Source: UBA10349 sp003485905 (GTDB lineage: Bacteria > Pseudomonadota > Gammaproteobacteria > Arenicellales > Arenicellaceae). From it: a DNA stretch of 64,000 nucleotides. Positions within the stretch are counted from its first letter, which is position 1. Each line of letters opens with the position of its first letter. A program made the position numbers and the translations under genes. The notes below the pieces were generated by a model. That model was not told the origin of the DNA. It made no database searches and saw nothing but the letters and a program-made list of their open reading frames with translations. Positions 43,460 to 52,583 of this stretch are shown piece by piece. The stretch is from contig CALSLL010000001.1 in the NCBI GenBank assembly GCA_943787185.1, forward strand, positions 806,001-870,000, given 5' to 3'.

Positions 43460-44796
43460 TGACTGAGAATTTTGTAACAGCTCACTCAAGATCATGGGTA
43501 CCTTATGTACTTATTGGCGCACCCTACGCTTGGTATCTTTATTGTCTGATGACAAACCCGGCAAACCCAATAGTTCCTGACAGCTTTCGCTATCTCTGGC
43601 CCTCAGATATCAGCGCGGAGTTTTTTATTGGTGGCTCGTTAAGCTTTCGATCTCTGGCCTATCTGCTTGGGAACCACCCCTTAGCTATCACTAGCACTGT
43701 GCTGATGTGCTTTCTCGCGGCGGAAACCTCGCTATTCAATACATTCAAAGGTACGCGCTATTTGACCAACTGTTTGTTCGCTTTAGGCATTGCGGTGTTA
43801 TTTGATTCTTCGTTTATTTTAGGGATCCATCAAAAGGTCTCCCCCGAAGGGTTCTTTGTCGCAATGCACCTACTATTTATTGCATCGTTATTTCGCGCAA
43901 ATGGTGGTTTTAGTAGCATTCTAGCCTTTATCATCGGCCTGATTTTTGTTCTGTCTAGGAATGTCGCTCCTTATATTGTCATCGCTAGTGTGGTGGCCTA
44001 TACCCCTTTCATTTGGTCAAGAAAGCATCAACCAAAAATCTTTTCCTTACTGTTGCCGCTTATTATCGTGAGCATCATTGCAGCCAATTTCACTCGCGAA
44101 CAAGACTCTTCGGTACAAATGAACGCTGCAAACAATATGTTGGCGCGAGTAATTGATCACCCTGACCTACTTAAGAAATTTGTCTCAAGCTATGGGATGC
44201 CCCCAGGGCCGTATATCGAAGCGTGCCAAAACTACGTGACCCCAAGTACCGTAGTCGCCTGTTTTGAGCACACGGCTTTAGCAACATCGGACATGTCAAC
44301 GTTCAGCTACACATTACTCGATGACCCATGGGGCTTTTCTGAGTGGGTTAAAAAGCATGGTGCCGAATCGTGGCAAGATCATTTGTTGCTAGAACAACCG
44401 ATAGGGACCTTCACCGAATTTGCTAGTGCCTTCCGGCGAGAGTTCGAAACTCCTTTCGGTGGGTCAGGTTCTAATCTGCTCCCCTTTGACGCCCATTCAG
44501 GCATAAGGGCTTTGTCCAGTGCAACGAGAGTAACCACGCTTTGGGGCATATGTATCTTATTTATTGCATCTGGGCTCGCCTATCTAATGTTTAGCACACC
44601 TTCCATCGTCGCTGGTGCGTCTATCTTAGCGGGTGGATCGGTGGCAAATATTTTTGTAAGCTATTACGGCGATGCCATGGAGATAGGACGTCACACATAC
44701 CCCGGCTACGCCACCTTGAGCATCGCACTGGGGATGCTATTCATTGGTGTCGGCTTTGCTATTATTACCAATTTTCGCAACAATCTAGATCGTTAG
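43459..44796 (+). CDS. Polytopic membrane protein of unknown function
   Basis: About nine or ten hydrophobic helices (WVPYVLIGAPYAWYLYCL, LAITSTVLMCFLAA, FALGIAVLFDSSFIL, FVAMHLLFIASLF, FIIGLIFVLSR, YIVIASVVAY, SLLLPLIIVSIIAA, and three near the end). A soluble loop occupies about residues 210-340. The layout resembles membrane glycosyltransferases or ligases, but I cannot identify a family or catalytic motif. It starts at ATG 43459, overlapping the previous stop. The gene for a UbiA-like phosphoribosyltransferase follows 26 bases later. A role in cell-surface glycan assembly is inferred from neighbours only. Confidence 0.7.
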   Translation: MTENFVTAHSRSWVPYVLIGAPYAWYLYCLMTNPANPIVPDSFRYLWPSDISAEFFIGGSLSFRSLAYLLGNHPLAITSTVLMCFLAAETSLFNTFKGTRYLTNCLFALGIAVLFDSSFILGIHQKVSPEGFFVAMHLLFIASLFRANGGFSSILAFIIGLIFVLSRNVAPYIVIASVVAYTPFIWSRKHQPKIFSLLLPLIIVSIIAANFTREQDSSVQMNAANNMLARVIDHPDLLKKFVSSYGMPPGPYIEACQNYVTPSTVVACFEHTALATSDMSTFSYTLLDDPWGFSEWVKKHGAESWQDHLLLEQPIGTFTEFASAFRREFETPFGGSGSNLLPFDAHSGIRALSSATRVTTLWGICILFIASGLAYLMFSTPSIVAGASILAGGSVANIFVSYYGDAMEIGRHTYPGYATLSIALGMLFIGVGFAIITNFRNNLDR

Positions 44797-44822
44797 TCGA
44801 CTGATCACACACTCAAGGCCAC

Positions 44823-45702
44823 ATGCAAAGCGTCGCAATTCTTAGTAAATTAATCCGCTTGCCACATTGGGGCAAAAATTTGTTGGTCTTTGTTCCTCTT
44901 ATAACTGCCCACGAGTTGACCAACCAGACATCACTGATAGCATCTGCGTTGGCATTTCTCTCTTTTAGTCTGGCCGCCTCGAGCACTTATATTATTAACG
45001 ACATCTCTGATCTAGAGTCGGATCGACAGCACAGCCAAAAACGAAATAGGCCCTTGGCCAGTGGAGTGATTCAGAAGTCGACTTCACTGATAATTGCCCT
45101 AGCCATGTTCGTTGCGTCTATAGGTATCAGCTACCGATTACCATTAGAGTTTCTGCAAATTTTGCTCTTCTACGTAGCAACAACCCTTCTGTACTCACTC
45201 ATCCTTAAAAAATTGCTGGTTGTCGATATCGTTACATTGGGCGTTTTATTTTCGGTACGGATCTACGCCGGTGGGAGTGCCACAAATATAGAAATATCTT
45301 TTTGGTTACTATTGTTTTCGTTCTTCATTTTCTTTTCGCTAGCCATAATAAAGCGCTATTCCGATTTGTCGTTAGAGGTTGCCAACAAACAGGGTAGCCT
45401 ACCCGGCCGCGCCTATCTCGGTAGCGATATGGCGCCATTGCTATGCATTGGAATTGGCTCAAGCGTAGCCTCAATATTGGTACTCGCTCTGTACGTAATA
45501 TAGTCCTGAGATTGCGACAAAGTACAATGATCCAAAATATATATGGTTTATTTGCCCACTAATCACCTATTGGGTCATGCGAATTTGGTTCAAAGCACAT
45601 AGAGGTGAAAATTTAAACGATCCGGTACTTTTCGCCCTAAAGGATAGATCAAGTTATATCGTTCTCACGTTAATATTGATTTTGATGTATTTGGCCATCT
45701 AG
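44823..45702 (+). pseudogene. UbiA-family phosphoribose prenyltransferase (DPPR-synthase-like), frameshifted
   Basis: Homologues attach phosphoribose to a polyprenyl phosphate, the first step toward decaprenyl-phosphoryl-arabinose. The first frame encodes 226 residues with LIRLPHWGKNLLVFVPL, STYIINDISDLESDRQHSQKRNRPLASG (the NDxxDxxxD active site) and FSLAIIKRYSDL, then stops at 45501-45503. From 45502 the +1 frame continues as SPEIATKYNDPKYIWFICPL..., through WFKAHRGENLNDPVLFALKDR to a stop at 45700-45702. This is the conserved family C-terminus. One extra base near 45500, or two missing, breaks the gene. Total length would be about 293 residues. Mutation or sequencing error cannot be distinguished. 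Confidence 0.82.
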
Positions 45703-45745
45703 GAAACCAGCCCTAGTAATAAAAACTACTCGAAGCTGCGAAACT

Positions 45746-47049
45746 ATGAATAAAAAGCAGATGCGTTCATGGGGACGGCTAAAACAGCATAAGCAAATCG
45801 CCACGGATGTCGGATCCGAAGCGCAACTTTTAGAATGTTTACAAAAGCCCGGACTACCTATGGGTTACGGCCGCAGCTACGGTGATTGCGGCATAGCCAG
45901 TAGCGGAGAAGCTTGGTCAGTGCCTGGGTTGGATGATCAAATATTATTTAATACACAAACTGGCAGACTCAGTTGCAGCGCGGGAACCAGTCTCGGAAAG
46001 ATACTAGACCAAACACTGGTTCATGGCTGGTCTTTACCCGTAAGCCCAGGAACGCAATATGTTTCCATTGCCGGTGCAATCGCAAATGATATTCATGGTA
46101 AAAACCATCACAGAGCAGGCACTTTTGGTCGCCACGTAATTGCTTTCGAACTGCTGCGATCAAGCGGCGAAAGTCTAAGTTGCTCATCCACAAAAAATCC
46201 TGAATGGTTTGCCGCAACAATTGGTGGGCTCGGTCTTACGGGCGTAATTACAAGTGCTGAAATCCAGCTAACCAAAGTGCCATCGGCCCATTTTGATGTA
46301 ACTATTTCACCGTTTCAAAACCTTGAAGAATTTTTCACGCTAGGCAATACAGTAAACGATAATTACGATTACCATGTCGCGTGGTTGGATTGTGCAGCGA
46401 AAGGTTCCCATTTGGGTCGCGGCATTTACATGGGGGCCAACCCCGCAGGCGCGGAATTTGGACTGACACGAAAAAAACGCCTTCAACTCTCCATGCCATT
46501 TACGCCGCCACTATCCATTATCAATCGACCAACTGTCGCCCTTCACAATAAGTACTATTATTGGAAACACGCCCGTCTAGCCAACACATCGGTATTACAG
46601 TCGCTCGATCAATATCTATACCCTTTAGATGCGATCAGCAACTGGAATCGAATTTACGGCCCTAAAGGCTTCCATCAATATCAATGCGTCGTACCGGCAT
46701 CCAACCAAAAAAACGCCGTCAAAGAACTGCTTTCTGAGATTAGTAAATCAGGCAGCGGATCGTTTCTCGCAGTACTCAAATCTTTTGGGGACACTCAATC
46801 ACCTGGATGGCTTTCATTCCCTATGTTTGGGACACACTCGCGGTGGATTTTCCCCACTCTATTAAGCTCACTCGATTATTCGATCGCATGGATTCGATTG
46901 TGTTAGGCGCAGGCGGTCGAATATACCCGGCAAAAGATACCCATATGTCCGCCGCGTTCTTTAAACAATCGTACCCCAATTGGGAGCGCCTTGAAGCGGC
47001 GCGCGATGAAAAACTAAACTCAATGTTTTGGCAGAGAGTTACTCAGTAG
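45746..47049 (+). pseudogene. DprE1-like FAD-dependent oxidase, frameshifted near the C-terminus
   Basis: DprE1 oxidises decaprenyl-phosphoryl-ribose on the way to arabinose. The main frame (386 codons, 45746-46906) has the flavin-binding GLPMGYGRSYGDCGIA, SPGTQYVSIAGAIANDIHGKNHH and GGLGLTGVITSAEI. It diverges into unrelated residues after SPGWLSFPMFG. The authentic end (DTLAVDFPHSIKLT, AGGRIYPAKDTHMSAAFF, MFWQRVTQ) continues in another frame to 47049. Restoring one G to the GGG at 46829-46831 rejoins the two exactly. No canonical slippery heptamer is seen. The partner reductase DprE2 is not in the window. Confidence 0.85.
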
Positions 47050-47209
47050 ACGTACCCCTTTTAATCAGCAGCTTTCTGTAGATTAAACCTAACCAAAAGA
47101 TTACTTTTAATTCAAAGATTGAGCACAAGCCGCGCATTGTTCGCTATCCTTGCGAACCCCATTTTGGGTGATGCAAATTTGGGTAGAATAATTAAAGGAG
47201 AAATTCATT

Positions 47210-48166
47210 TTGAAAAGCGATTTTGAAGGCTTGGCTACCTGGCTATCCAGCCAGATAGTGGGGCAAAAAACTCTAGTAGAACGGCTACTTATTGCACTTT
47301 TAGCAGATGGTCATTTGCTAGTTGAAGGTGCACCTGGTCTAGCGAAAACCAAAGCAATAAAAACATTGTCAGATGGTATCGAGGGAGATTTTCAACGTAT
47401 TCAATTTACTCCAGACCTACTACCATCAGATATCACCGGTACAGAAATCTACCGGCCTGAAACGACCAGTTTTGCTTTTCAACAGGGTCCAATCTTTCAC
47501 AATTTGGTCTTAGCTGATGAAATCAATCGAGCACCAGCCAAAGTACAGTCAGCTCTACTTGAAGCGATGGCCGAACGGCAGGTAAGTGTTGGTCGAAAAA
47601 CTATGCCACTACCCGATTTATTTTTAGTGATGGCAACCCAGAATCCAATTGAACAAGAAGGAACATATCCATTACCAGAAGCACAGCTGGACCGTTTCCT
47701 GATGCACATAAAGATTGGCTATCCGGACACCAGTGCCGAACGTCAAATTCTCGCACTTACCCGCGGCGAAGCTGTATCTTCGGCTCCTCCAACACCGACC
47801 CAGTTAGTCGCGCAAAATACTATTTTTGCCGCGCGAAAAGAGGTGCTAAACATTCATATGGCTGAATCTGTTGAAGAGTATCTAGTGCAACTTATTTTAG
47901 CCACTCGAAATCCCGCTTCATATAGTACTGAGCTTGCTGAATGGATTGAGTATGGAGGCAGCCCACGCGCCACTATAGCAATTGATCGCTGCGCCCGAGC
48001 CCACGCTTGGTTACATAATAGGGATTACGTTTCCCCAGATGATATCCAATCGGTCGCGCATGATTGCTTGCGGCATAGGCTAATACTGAACTTTGAGGCC
48101 GAAGCTGATGGGAAAGATGTTGACCAGGTAGTCGATGAACTATTAAGGCTGGTACCTAGCGCTTAA
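47210..48166 (+). CDS. MoxR-type AAA+ ATPase
   Basis: Chaperone-like ATPase found with von Willebrand factor A proteins. Motifs are Walker A GAPGLAKTK, Walker B LVLADEINRAPAKVQSALLEAM, sensor 1 MATQNPIEQEGTYPLPEAQLDRFL and GSPRATIAIDRCARA in the lid. It has 318 residues. TTG start after AAAGGAG. First gene of a six-gene operon with DUF58, DUF4381, two VWA proteins and BatD; such Bat-like systems affect envelope integrity and stress tolerance. Confidence 0.93.
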   Translation: MKSDFEGLATWLSSQIVGQKTLVERLLIALLADGHLLVEGAPGLAKTKAIKTLSDGIEGDFQRIQFTPDLLPSDITGTEIYRPETTSFAFQQGPIFHNLVLADEINRAPAKVQSALLEAMAERQVSVGRKTMPLPDLFLVMATQNPIEQEGTYPLPEAQLDRFLMHIKIGYPDTSAERQILALTRGEAVSSAPPTPTQLVAQNTIFAARKEVLNIHMAESVEEYLVQLILATRNPASYSTELAEWIEYGGSPRATIAIDRCARAHAWLHNRDYVSPDDIQSVAHDCLRHRLILNFEAEADGKDVDQVVDELLRLVPSA

Positions 48167-48218
48167 TTCATACGCAGGCAATTCCTAAACGACCAACAAC
48201 CACGATCCCATAATTATC

Positions 48219-49172
48219 ATGTCCGATACCGCACGCAAACACGATACCTCAGGTGTATACGTCGATCTCGGCACCTTACTTTCCAGTAGAGGTTGGGCGC
48301 GCGACCTTAAACTGTTTGCAAGACAGGCTGCTCGATCAATGCTGCTCGGTGAAACTCGGTCTAGGTTTCGTGGCCGCGGAATGGAATTCGAAGAAGTTCG
48401 CCCTTATCAACCGGGTGATGACATACGAAATATAGATTGGCGAGTATCTGCTCGAGCTGGAGGTACCTACACCAAATTGTTTTGCGAAGAACGTGAACGG
48501 CCGGTTCACATTGTAGTGGACCAGCGCAATAGTATGTTCTTCGGTTCCTCCGAGCGATTTAAATCTGTGCTCGCCGCTGAAATTGCCAGCGCCATCGCCT
48601 GGGCTGCACTAGCTGGTAGCGATCGTATCGGTGGTCAGGTTATCAGCGACTACGGTGAAAGTGATATTCGTGCCAAACGGACTAAGGACGCGGTGCTCAG
48701 ATTTGTTCGCGACTTGGTGTCGTACAACCAACAATTGCCGCAGCCCGAAATAGAACGCAACGATTCTAAATCAAACTCAACATCCAAAAAGACAATTGCT
48801 CAGGTCTTAGAAGAATGTCGCAGGCTAACCCGGCCAGGAACTGCGATTTTTATCATAAGCGACTTCCATGATTTCGATCCTGCCGCAGCCAAGGCCCTAA
48901 GTATGCTAGGCCGTCACACGGACATCAGCTTAATTCAAATTGCCGATGCATTAGAACAACAACTACCATTCTCTGGTCAGGTGGCTATTAGTGACGGCAA
49001 AAACCGTTCATCGGTGCAGCTTTCAGCAAGTGTCAGGGCTTCATTTGAGCAACAATACCAGACCCGCCAGGCCGCACTACTAAAAGCTGCCACCAGATCG
49101 CGAGCACTATATACACAAATTGCCACGGACGCAGACCCCCGCCGTACGCTTAGCCAAATATTTCGAAAATAA
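48219..49172 (+). CDS. DUF58 domain protein (VWA-like)
   Basis: Partner of MoxR. Hallmark sequence GRGMEFEEVRPYQPGDDIRNIDWRVSARAGGTYTKLFCEERERPVHIVVDQRNSMFFGS contains the DUF58 motif and a degenerate MIDAS (DQRNS). The full DUF58 plus VWA-like fold spans 317 residues. It lies 52 bases after the MoxR gene. Confidence 0.9.
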   Translation: MSDTARKHDTSGVYVDLGTLLSSRGWARDLKLFARQAARSMLLGETRSRFRGRGMEFEEVRPYQPGDDIRNIDWRVSARAGGTYTKLFCEERERPVHIVVDQRNSMFFGSSERFKSVLAAEIASAIAWAALAGSDRIGGQVISDYGESDIRAKRTKDAVLRFVRDLVSYNQQLPQPEIERNDSKSNSTSKKTIAQVLEECRRLTRPGTAIFIISDFHDFDPAAAKALSMLGRHTDISLIQIADALEQQLPFSGQVAISDGKNRSSVQLSASVRASFEQQYQTRQAALLKAATRSRALYTQIATDADPRRTLSQIFRK

Positions 49173-49189
49173 TGCTTTATTGATTGTAT

Positions 49190-49681
49190 ATGAATCCTGA
49201 TTTACAAAGCATTCTTGCAGAACAGTTGAGGGACATAGCAATGCCCACAGCAGTCCAATGGTGGCCATTGGCCACAGGTTGGTGGATCGTTATCGCGGTG
49301 TCGTTAATTTTGTTTGGAGGTTTGATTTTCTGGTTAGTTAGACGACATTACAAAAACCGTTACCGAGTAGTTGCACTTGAACAATTTCAATTAGCTATCC
49401 AAGCATGGCGAGATACACCGGAACCCGATTTATATTTAAAACGCAGCAATCAAACCTTAAAACGTGTTTTTGTAAGTCTCGGTGAACAAAATATCGCGGC
49501 AGAGTTCGGCCCACAATGGATCAAAGGTTTAACTGCACGTGCAAAGCATCCGTTATCGCAAAGCACAGTCGAAGCGTTGACGTCTGAATGCTATAAGCCA
49601 AGGCCGAAAGTTGCGATTGAGCAATTACATCAAGAGCTCACTCTTTGGGTACGTTCACACAGAGGAAGCAAGAATGTTTAG
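49190..49681 (+). CDS. DUF4381 membrane protein
   Basis: A short protein with one membrane helix (about residues 27-50, GWWIVIAVSLILFGGLIFWLV) and a cytoplasmic helical part. The opening MPTAVQWWPLATGWW and the helix SNQTLKRVFVSLGEQNIAAEFG are typical of DUF4381 proteins in MoxR/Bat operons. ATG at 49190 preferred; a TTG at 49184 is open. Its last codons overlap the start of the VWA gene. Confidence 0.85.
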   Translation: MNPDLQSILAEQLRDIAMPTAVQWWPLATGWWIVIAVSLILFGGLIFWLVRRHYKNRYRVVALEQFQLAIQAWRDTPEPDLYLKRSNQTLKRVFVSLGEQNIAAEFGPQWIKGLTARAKHPLSQSTVEALTSECYKPRPKVAIEQLHQELTLWVRSHRGSKNV

Positions 49682-50669
49682 TTGGGAATGGCCTTGGATA
49701 TTTGCTTTAGCGCCCCTTCCGCTCTTATTGCGCATACTGCTGTCGGCTCGAGAACGCGCGCCACAAGCAGTTCGAGTACCATTTTATGCTGAGCTACAAG
49801 CCATTAGCGATGCAGAAACTCGTAGTAAAACTCCTACATGGATGATGGGGATGCTAGCAGGTTTAGTTTGGCTCGCTTTGCTGACAGCTGCTGCTCGGCC
49901 AATGTGGACTGGGGAACCGGTGCCCCTCCCCCAAGAAGGTCGCGACCTAATGCTAGCTGTTGATATCTCTCGCTCAATGAGTGAAAAAGATATGCAAGTT
50001 AACAATGGATATGTTGATCGAATTACAGTGGTCAAGGCAGTTGTTGGTGACTTTATACAGCAACGAATTGGGGATCGTATCGGGCTAATACTTTTTGGCC
50101 AACAGGGCTACTTGCAAACACCGCTTACTTTCGACAGTCGAACAGTTCAGGTACAACTTTCGGAAGCCCAGTTGGGCTTTGCCGGGAATGCTACGGCGAT
50201 TGGCGATGCCATCGGGCTATCGATCAAACGATTAAGAGATCGGCCCGCAGAAAGCCGAGTATTAATCTTACTAACTGATGGCGCGAATACGGCGGGCACC
50301 GACCCTCGAGAAGCGGCTGATATTGCTGCAGAAGCTAATATTCGAATCCACACAGTCGGCGTTGGGTCTGACTCGCGTGTAGTAAGCGGCTTGTTCGGAC
50401 AGCGCAGAACTGTTAATCCTTCGGCGGATCTGGATGAAGACACATTGCAATACATTGCCGACAAGACGGGAGGACAATATTTTCGGGCCCGTGATCCAAG
50501 GGAGCTTATCAATATCTATACCCAAATCGATGCTCTGGAACCAGTACCTGAAGAGCAAACTTTTAGGCCAACTAGAAGCTTGTTTCACTGGCCGCTAGTG
50601 TTGGCGGTAATTTTAAGTGCACTACTGGTAAGTGCGCGAATACTTAATAATTGGCGGTTAGCAAAATGA
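49674..50669 (+). CDS. VWA-domain membrane protein, BatA-like
   Basis: 331 residues with N-terminal helices (FSWEWPWIFALAPLPLLLRIL and TWMMGMLAGLVWLALLTAA), a von Willebrand A domain with intact MIDAS (LAVDISRSMSEKD, the DxSxS motif; then ILLTDGANTAG) and a C-terminal helix (WPLVLAVILSALLVSA). The start is the ATG at 49674 after GAGGAAGCA, overlapping DUF4381 by eight bases. Its stop overlaps the next gene's start. Bat-type metal-binding partner of MoxR. Confidence 0.92.
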   Translation: MFSWEWPWIFALAPLPLLLRILLSARERAPQAVRVPFYAELQAISDAETRSKTPTWMMGMLAGLVWLALLTAAARPMWTGEPVPLPQEGRDLMLAVDISRSMSEKDMQVNNGYVDRITVVKAVVGDFIQQRIGDRIGLILFGQQGYLQTPLTFDSRTVQVQLSEAQLGFAGNATAIGDAIGLSIKRLRDRPAESRVLILLTDGANTAGTDPREAADIAAEANIRIHTVGVGSDSRVVSGLFGQRRTVNPSADLDEDTLQYIADKTGGQYFRARDPRELINIYTQIDALEPVPEEQTFRPTRSLFHWPLVLAVILSALLVSARILNNWRLAK

Positions 50670-52546
50670 TCTGGCCTGATTTAAGCCAATTGCACTTTAT
50701 TCGTCCTCTGTGGTTATACGGCATACCTGCCTTGTTCGCGCTCTGGGTTTTGCTGTCACGTCTGCGCAACGTCACTTTATGGGAGGAGTTTATTCCTAAG
50801 GATAAGCTCAAAGTGCTGCAAGTTAATCGCGGTCGGCATAGTAAAAGTTGGCGACGCTTATTAATGCTCGGGTGGCTAGTTGCCGTAATCGGGGCATCGG
50901 GTCCAAGCTGGCGACAGGTAGAGGTACCAACGGTTAGAAATGAAAGTGCAATGGTCATTGTTCTTGATTTGTCACAGTCCATGCTCGCGCAAGATCTGAC
51001 TCCTGATCGCTTAAGCAGGGCAAAGTATAAATTAATTGACCTGTTGCGCAGCCGAGCTGATGGGCAAACTGCACTCGTAGTGTATGCCGGTGATGCACAT
51101 ACTGTAGCGCCACTTACCGATGATGCGTCAACCATAGAGGTTCTTCTACCCGCTTTGCACCCCGCAATTATGCCAATTGCAGGTAGCAATGCCGAAGCAG
51201 CCGTTGAATTGGCTCAGCAGTTATTGCGTGATGCAGGTATCACCAGAGGCAAAATCATCATGCTCACAGACGGAATTACTGAGCAAGCACGAGATACCAT
51301 AACCGCAGAGCTCAATCCCGCGTATACACTATCAATTCTAGGCGCTGGCACGGCAGATCCCGTACCTATACCTGATGAACGTGGTGGGTTTGTGCGCGAT
51401 TCAGGTGGAGAGATTGTACTGGTAGGCGTCGATCGACCCGCTTTGCGAACCCTCGCACAAAATCTAGGTGGACGTTATGTGGATATTCAAACTGACAATT
51501 CCGACGTGCTAGCGCTTAGTGAAAGTTCAGACTTGATTAGTGACACGGGCGAATCGAGCCTTGTATACGACAGTTGGGAAGATGTAGGCTATTGGCTGAT
51601 TCTGTTAATGCTACCGTTTGCGGCATTTAGCTTTCGCAAGGGCGTATTCTTTTTAATCCCGCTCAGCATTTTGGTGCTAGCAGCGAGCATCTCACCACAC
51701 CCAGTCTACGCGCAAGAACTGGGCGAACCCAGTGGAAACAGTTTCACGGAGAATCTGTGGAAAACACGGGACCAACGAGGTGCAGAATTATATGAACAAG
51801 GTGAAGCGCAGGCGGCGGCTAGCAAGTTTGAACGACCCGATTGGGCTGCGGTAGCAAATTATCGCGCCGGAAATTTTGAACAGGCTGCAGAAACTTTCAA
51901 CCAACTAGAGGGCGCTGCGGCCCAATATAATCTAGGGAATTCACTCGCGTTTGCAGGCCAACTCGAACAGGCGATTGAAGCTTACGACAAAGCGATTGAA
52001 GCTGCACCAGAAATGGAAGATGCGAAACACAACAAGGCCATTGTTGAGCAGCTTCTGGAACAACAAGAATCTCAAGAGCAACAGGAACAAGATCAGCAGG
52101 ATCAATCAGATTCAGAGCAGGACCCATCCGATGAGAATTCCGACGGGGAACAGAACCAAGACTCCGATCAAGAACAAGACCAGGATCAGGACCAGCAAAG
52201 CGAAGACTCACAAGAGCAAACTGAACCAAATGACGATTCTTCCAATGAGGAACCTGAGCCGCAAGAGTCTCCTGAGGATGATGCTGATGAACCTTCTGAA
52301 GAAGAATCTGAGCAGCAGGAACCGGAACCTGAAGAGGGGCAAGAGGAACAAGATCAACAGGAAGCATCCGTGGCGGCTGAACCAACACCAGAAGAATTAG
52401 ACGAATCCAGTGAGCGCTGGCTGCGCGGAATCCCCGATGATCCAAGTGGGTTTCTACGACGTAAGTTTGAATACGAAAGCGCCCGCGCACAACAAGAGCA
52501 ACGTCTTACTCCCAACAATCAAACCTTAAGTGATGAGCGCTACTAA
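50666..52546 (+). CDS. VWA plus TPR protein with acidic low-complexity tail, BatB/BatC-like
   Basis: 626 residues from ATG 50666. An N-terminal membrane pair is followed by a VWA domain with MIDAS (IVLDLSQSMLAQDLTPDR, IIMLTDGITEQ) and further helices near residues 295-340 (LILLMLPFAAFSF, FFLIPLSILVLAASI). Two tetratricopeptide-like units follow (AAVANYRAGNFEQAAETFNQL; YNLGNSLAFAGQLEQAIEAYDKAI). A long Gln/Glu/Asp/Ser tail (about 455-590) ends in a small conserved piece (RWLRGIPDDPSGFLRRKF) typical of Bat proteins. It combines BatB and BatC modules in one chain. Confidence 0.9.
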   Translation: MIWPDLSQLHFIRPLWLYGIPALFALWVLLSRLRNVTLWEEFIPKDKLKVLQVNRGRHSKSWRRLLMLGWLVAVIGASGPSWRQVEVPTVRNESAMVIVLDLSQSMLAQDLTPDRLSRAKYKLIDLLRSRADGQTALVVYAGDAHTVAPLTDDASTIEVLLPALHPAIMPIAGSNAEAAVELAQQLLRDAGITRGKIIMLTDGITEQARDTITAELNPAYTLSILGAGTADPVPIPDERGGFVRDSGGEIVLVGVDRPALRTLAQNLGGRYVDIQTDNSDVLALSESSDLISDTGESSLVYDSWEDVGYWLILLMLPFAAFSFRKGVFFLIPLSILVLAASISPHPVYAQELGEPSGNSFTENLWKTRDQRGAELYEQGEAQAAASKFERPDWAAVANYRAGNFEQAAETFNQLEGAAAQYNLGNSLAFAGQLEQAIEAYDKAIEAAPEMEDAKHNKAIVEQLLEQQESQEQQEQDQQDQSDSEQDPSDENSDGEQNQDSDQEQDQDQDQQSEDSQEQTEPNDDSSNEEPEPQESPEDDADEPSEEESEQQEPEPEEGQEEQDQQEASVAAEPTPEELDESSERWLRGIPDDPSGFLRRKFEYESARAQQEQRLTPNNQTLSDERY

Positions 52547-52583
52547 GCCAAATACCTTTTTAACTGTCAGCATTGTTTAGAAT

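Noticed and set aside
46829..46831. Programmed -1 frameshifting in the DprE1-like gene
   Set aside because: The zero-frame context ATG TTT GGG ACA does not form an X XXY YYZ slippery heptamer, and the short product would lose a conserved C-terminus.
51897..52490. 197-codon minus-strand open frame under the VWA-TPR gene
   Set aside because: Shadow of the repetitive Gln/Glu/Asp-coding tail on the other strand; composition follows the repeats.
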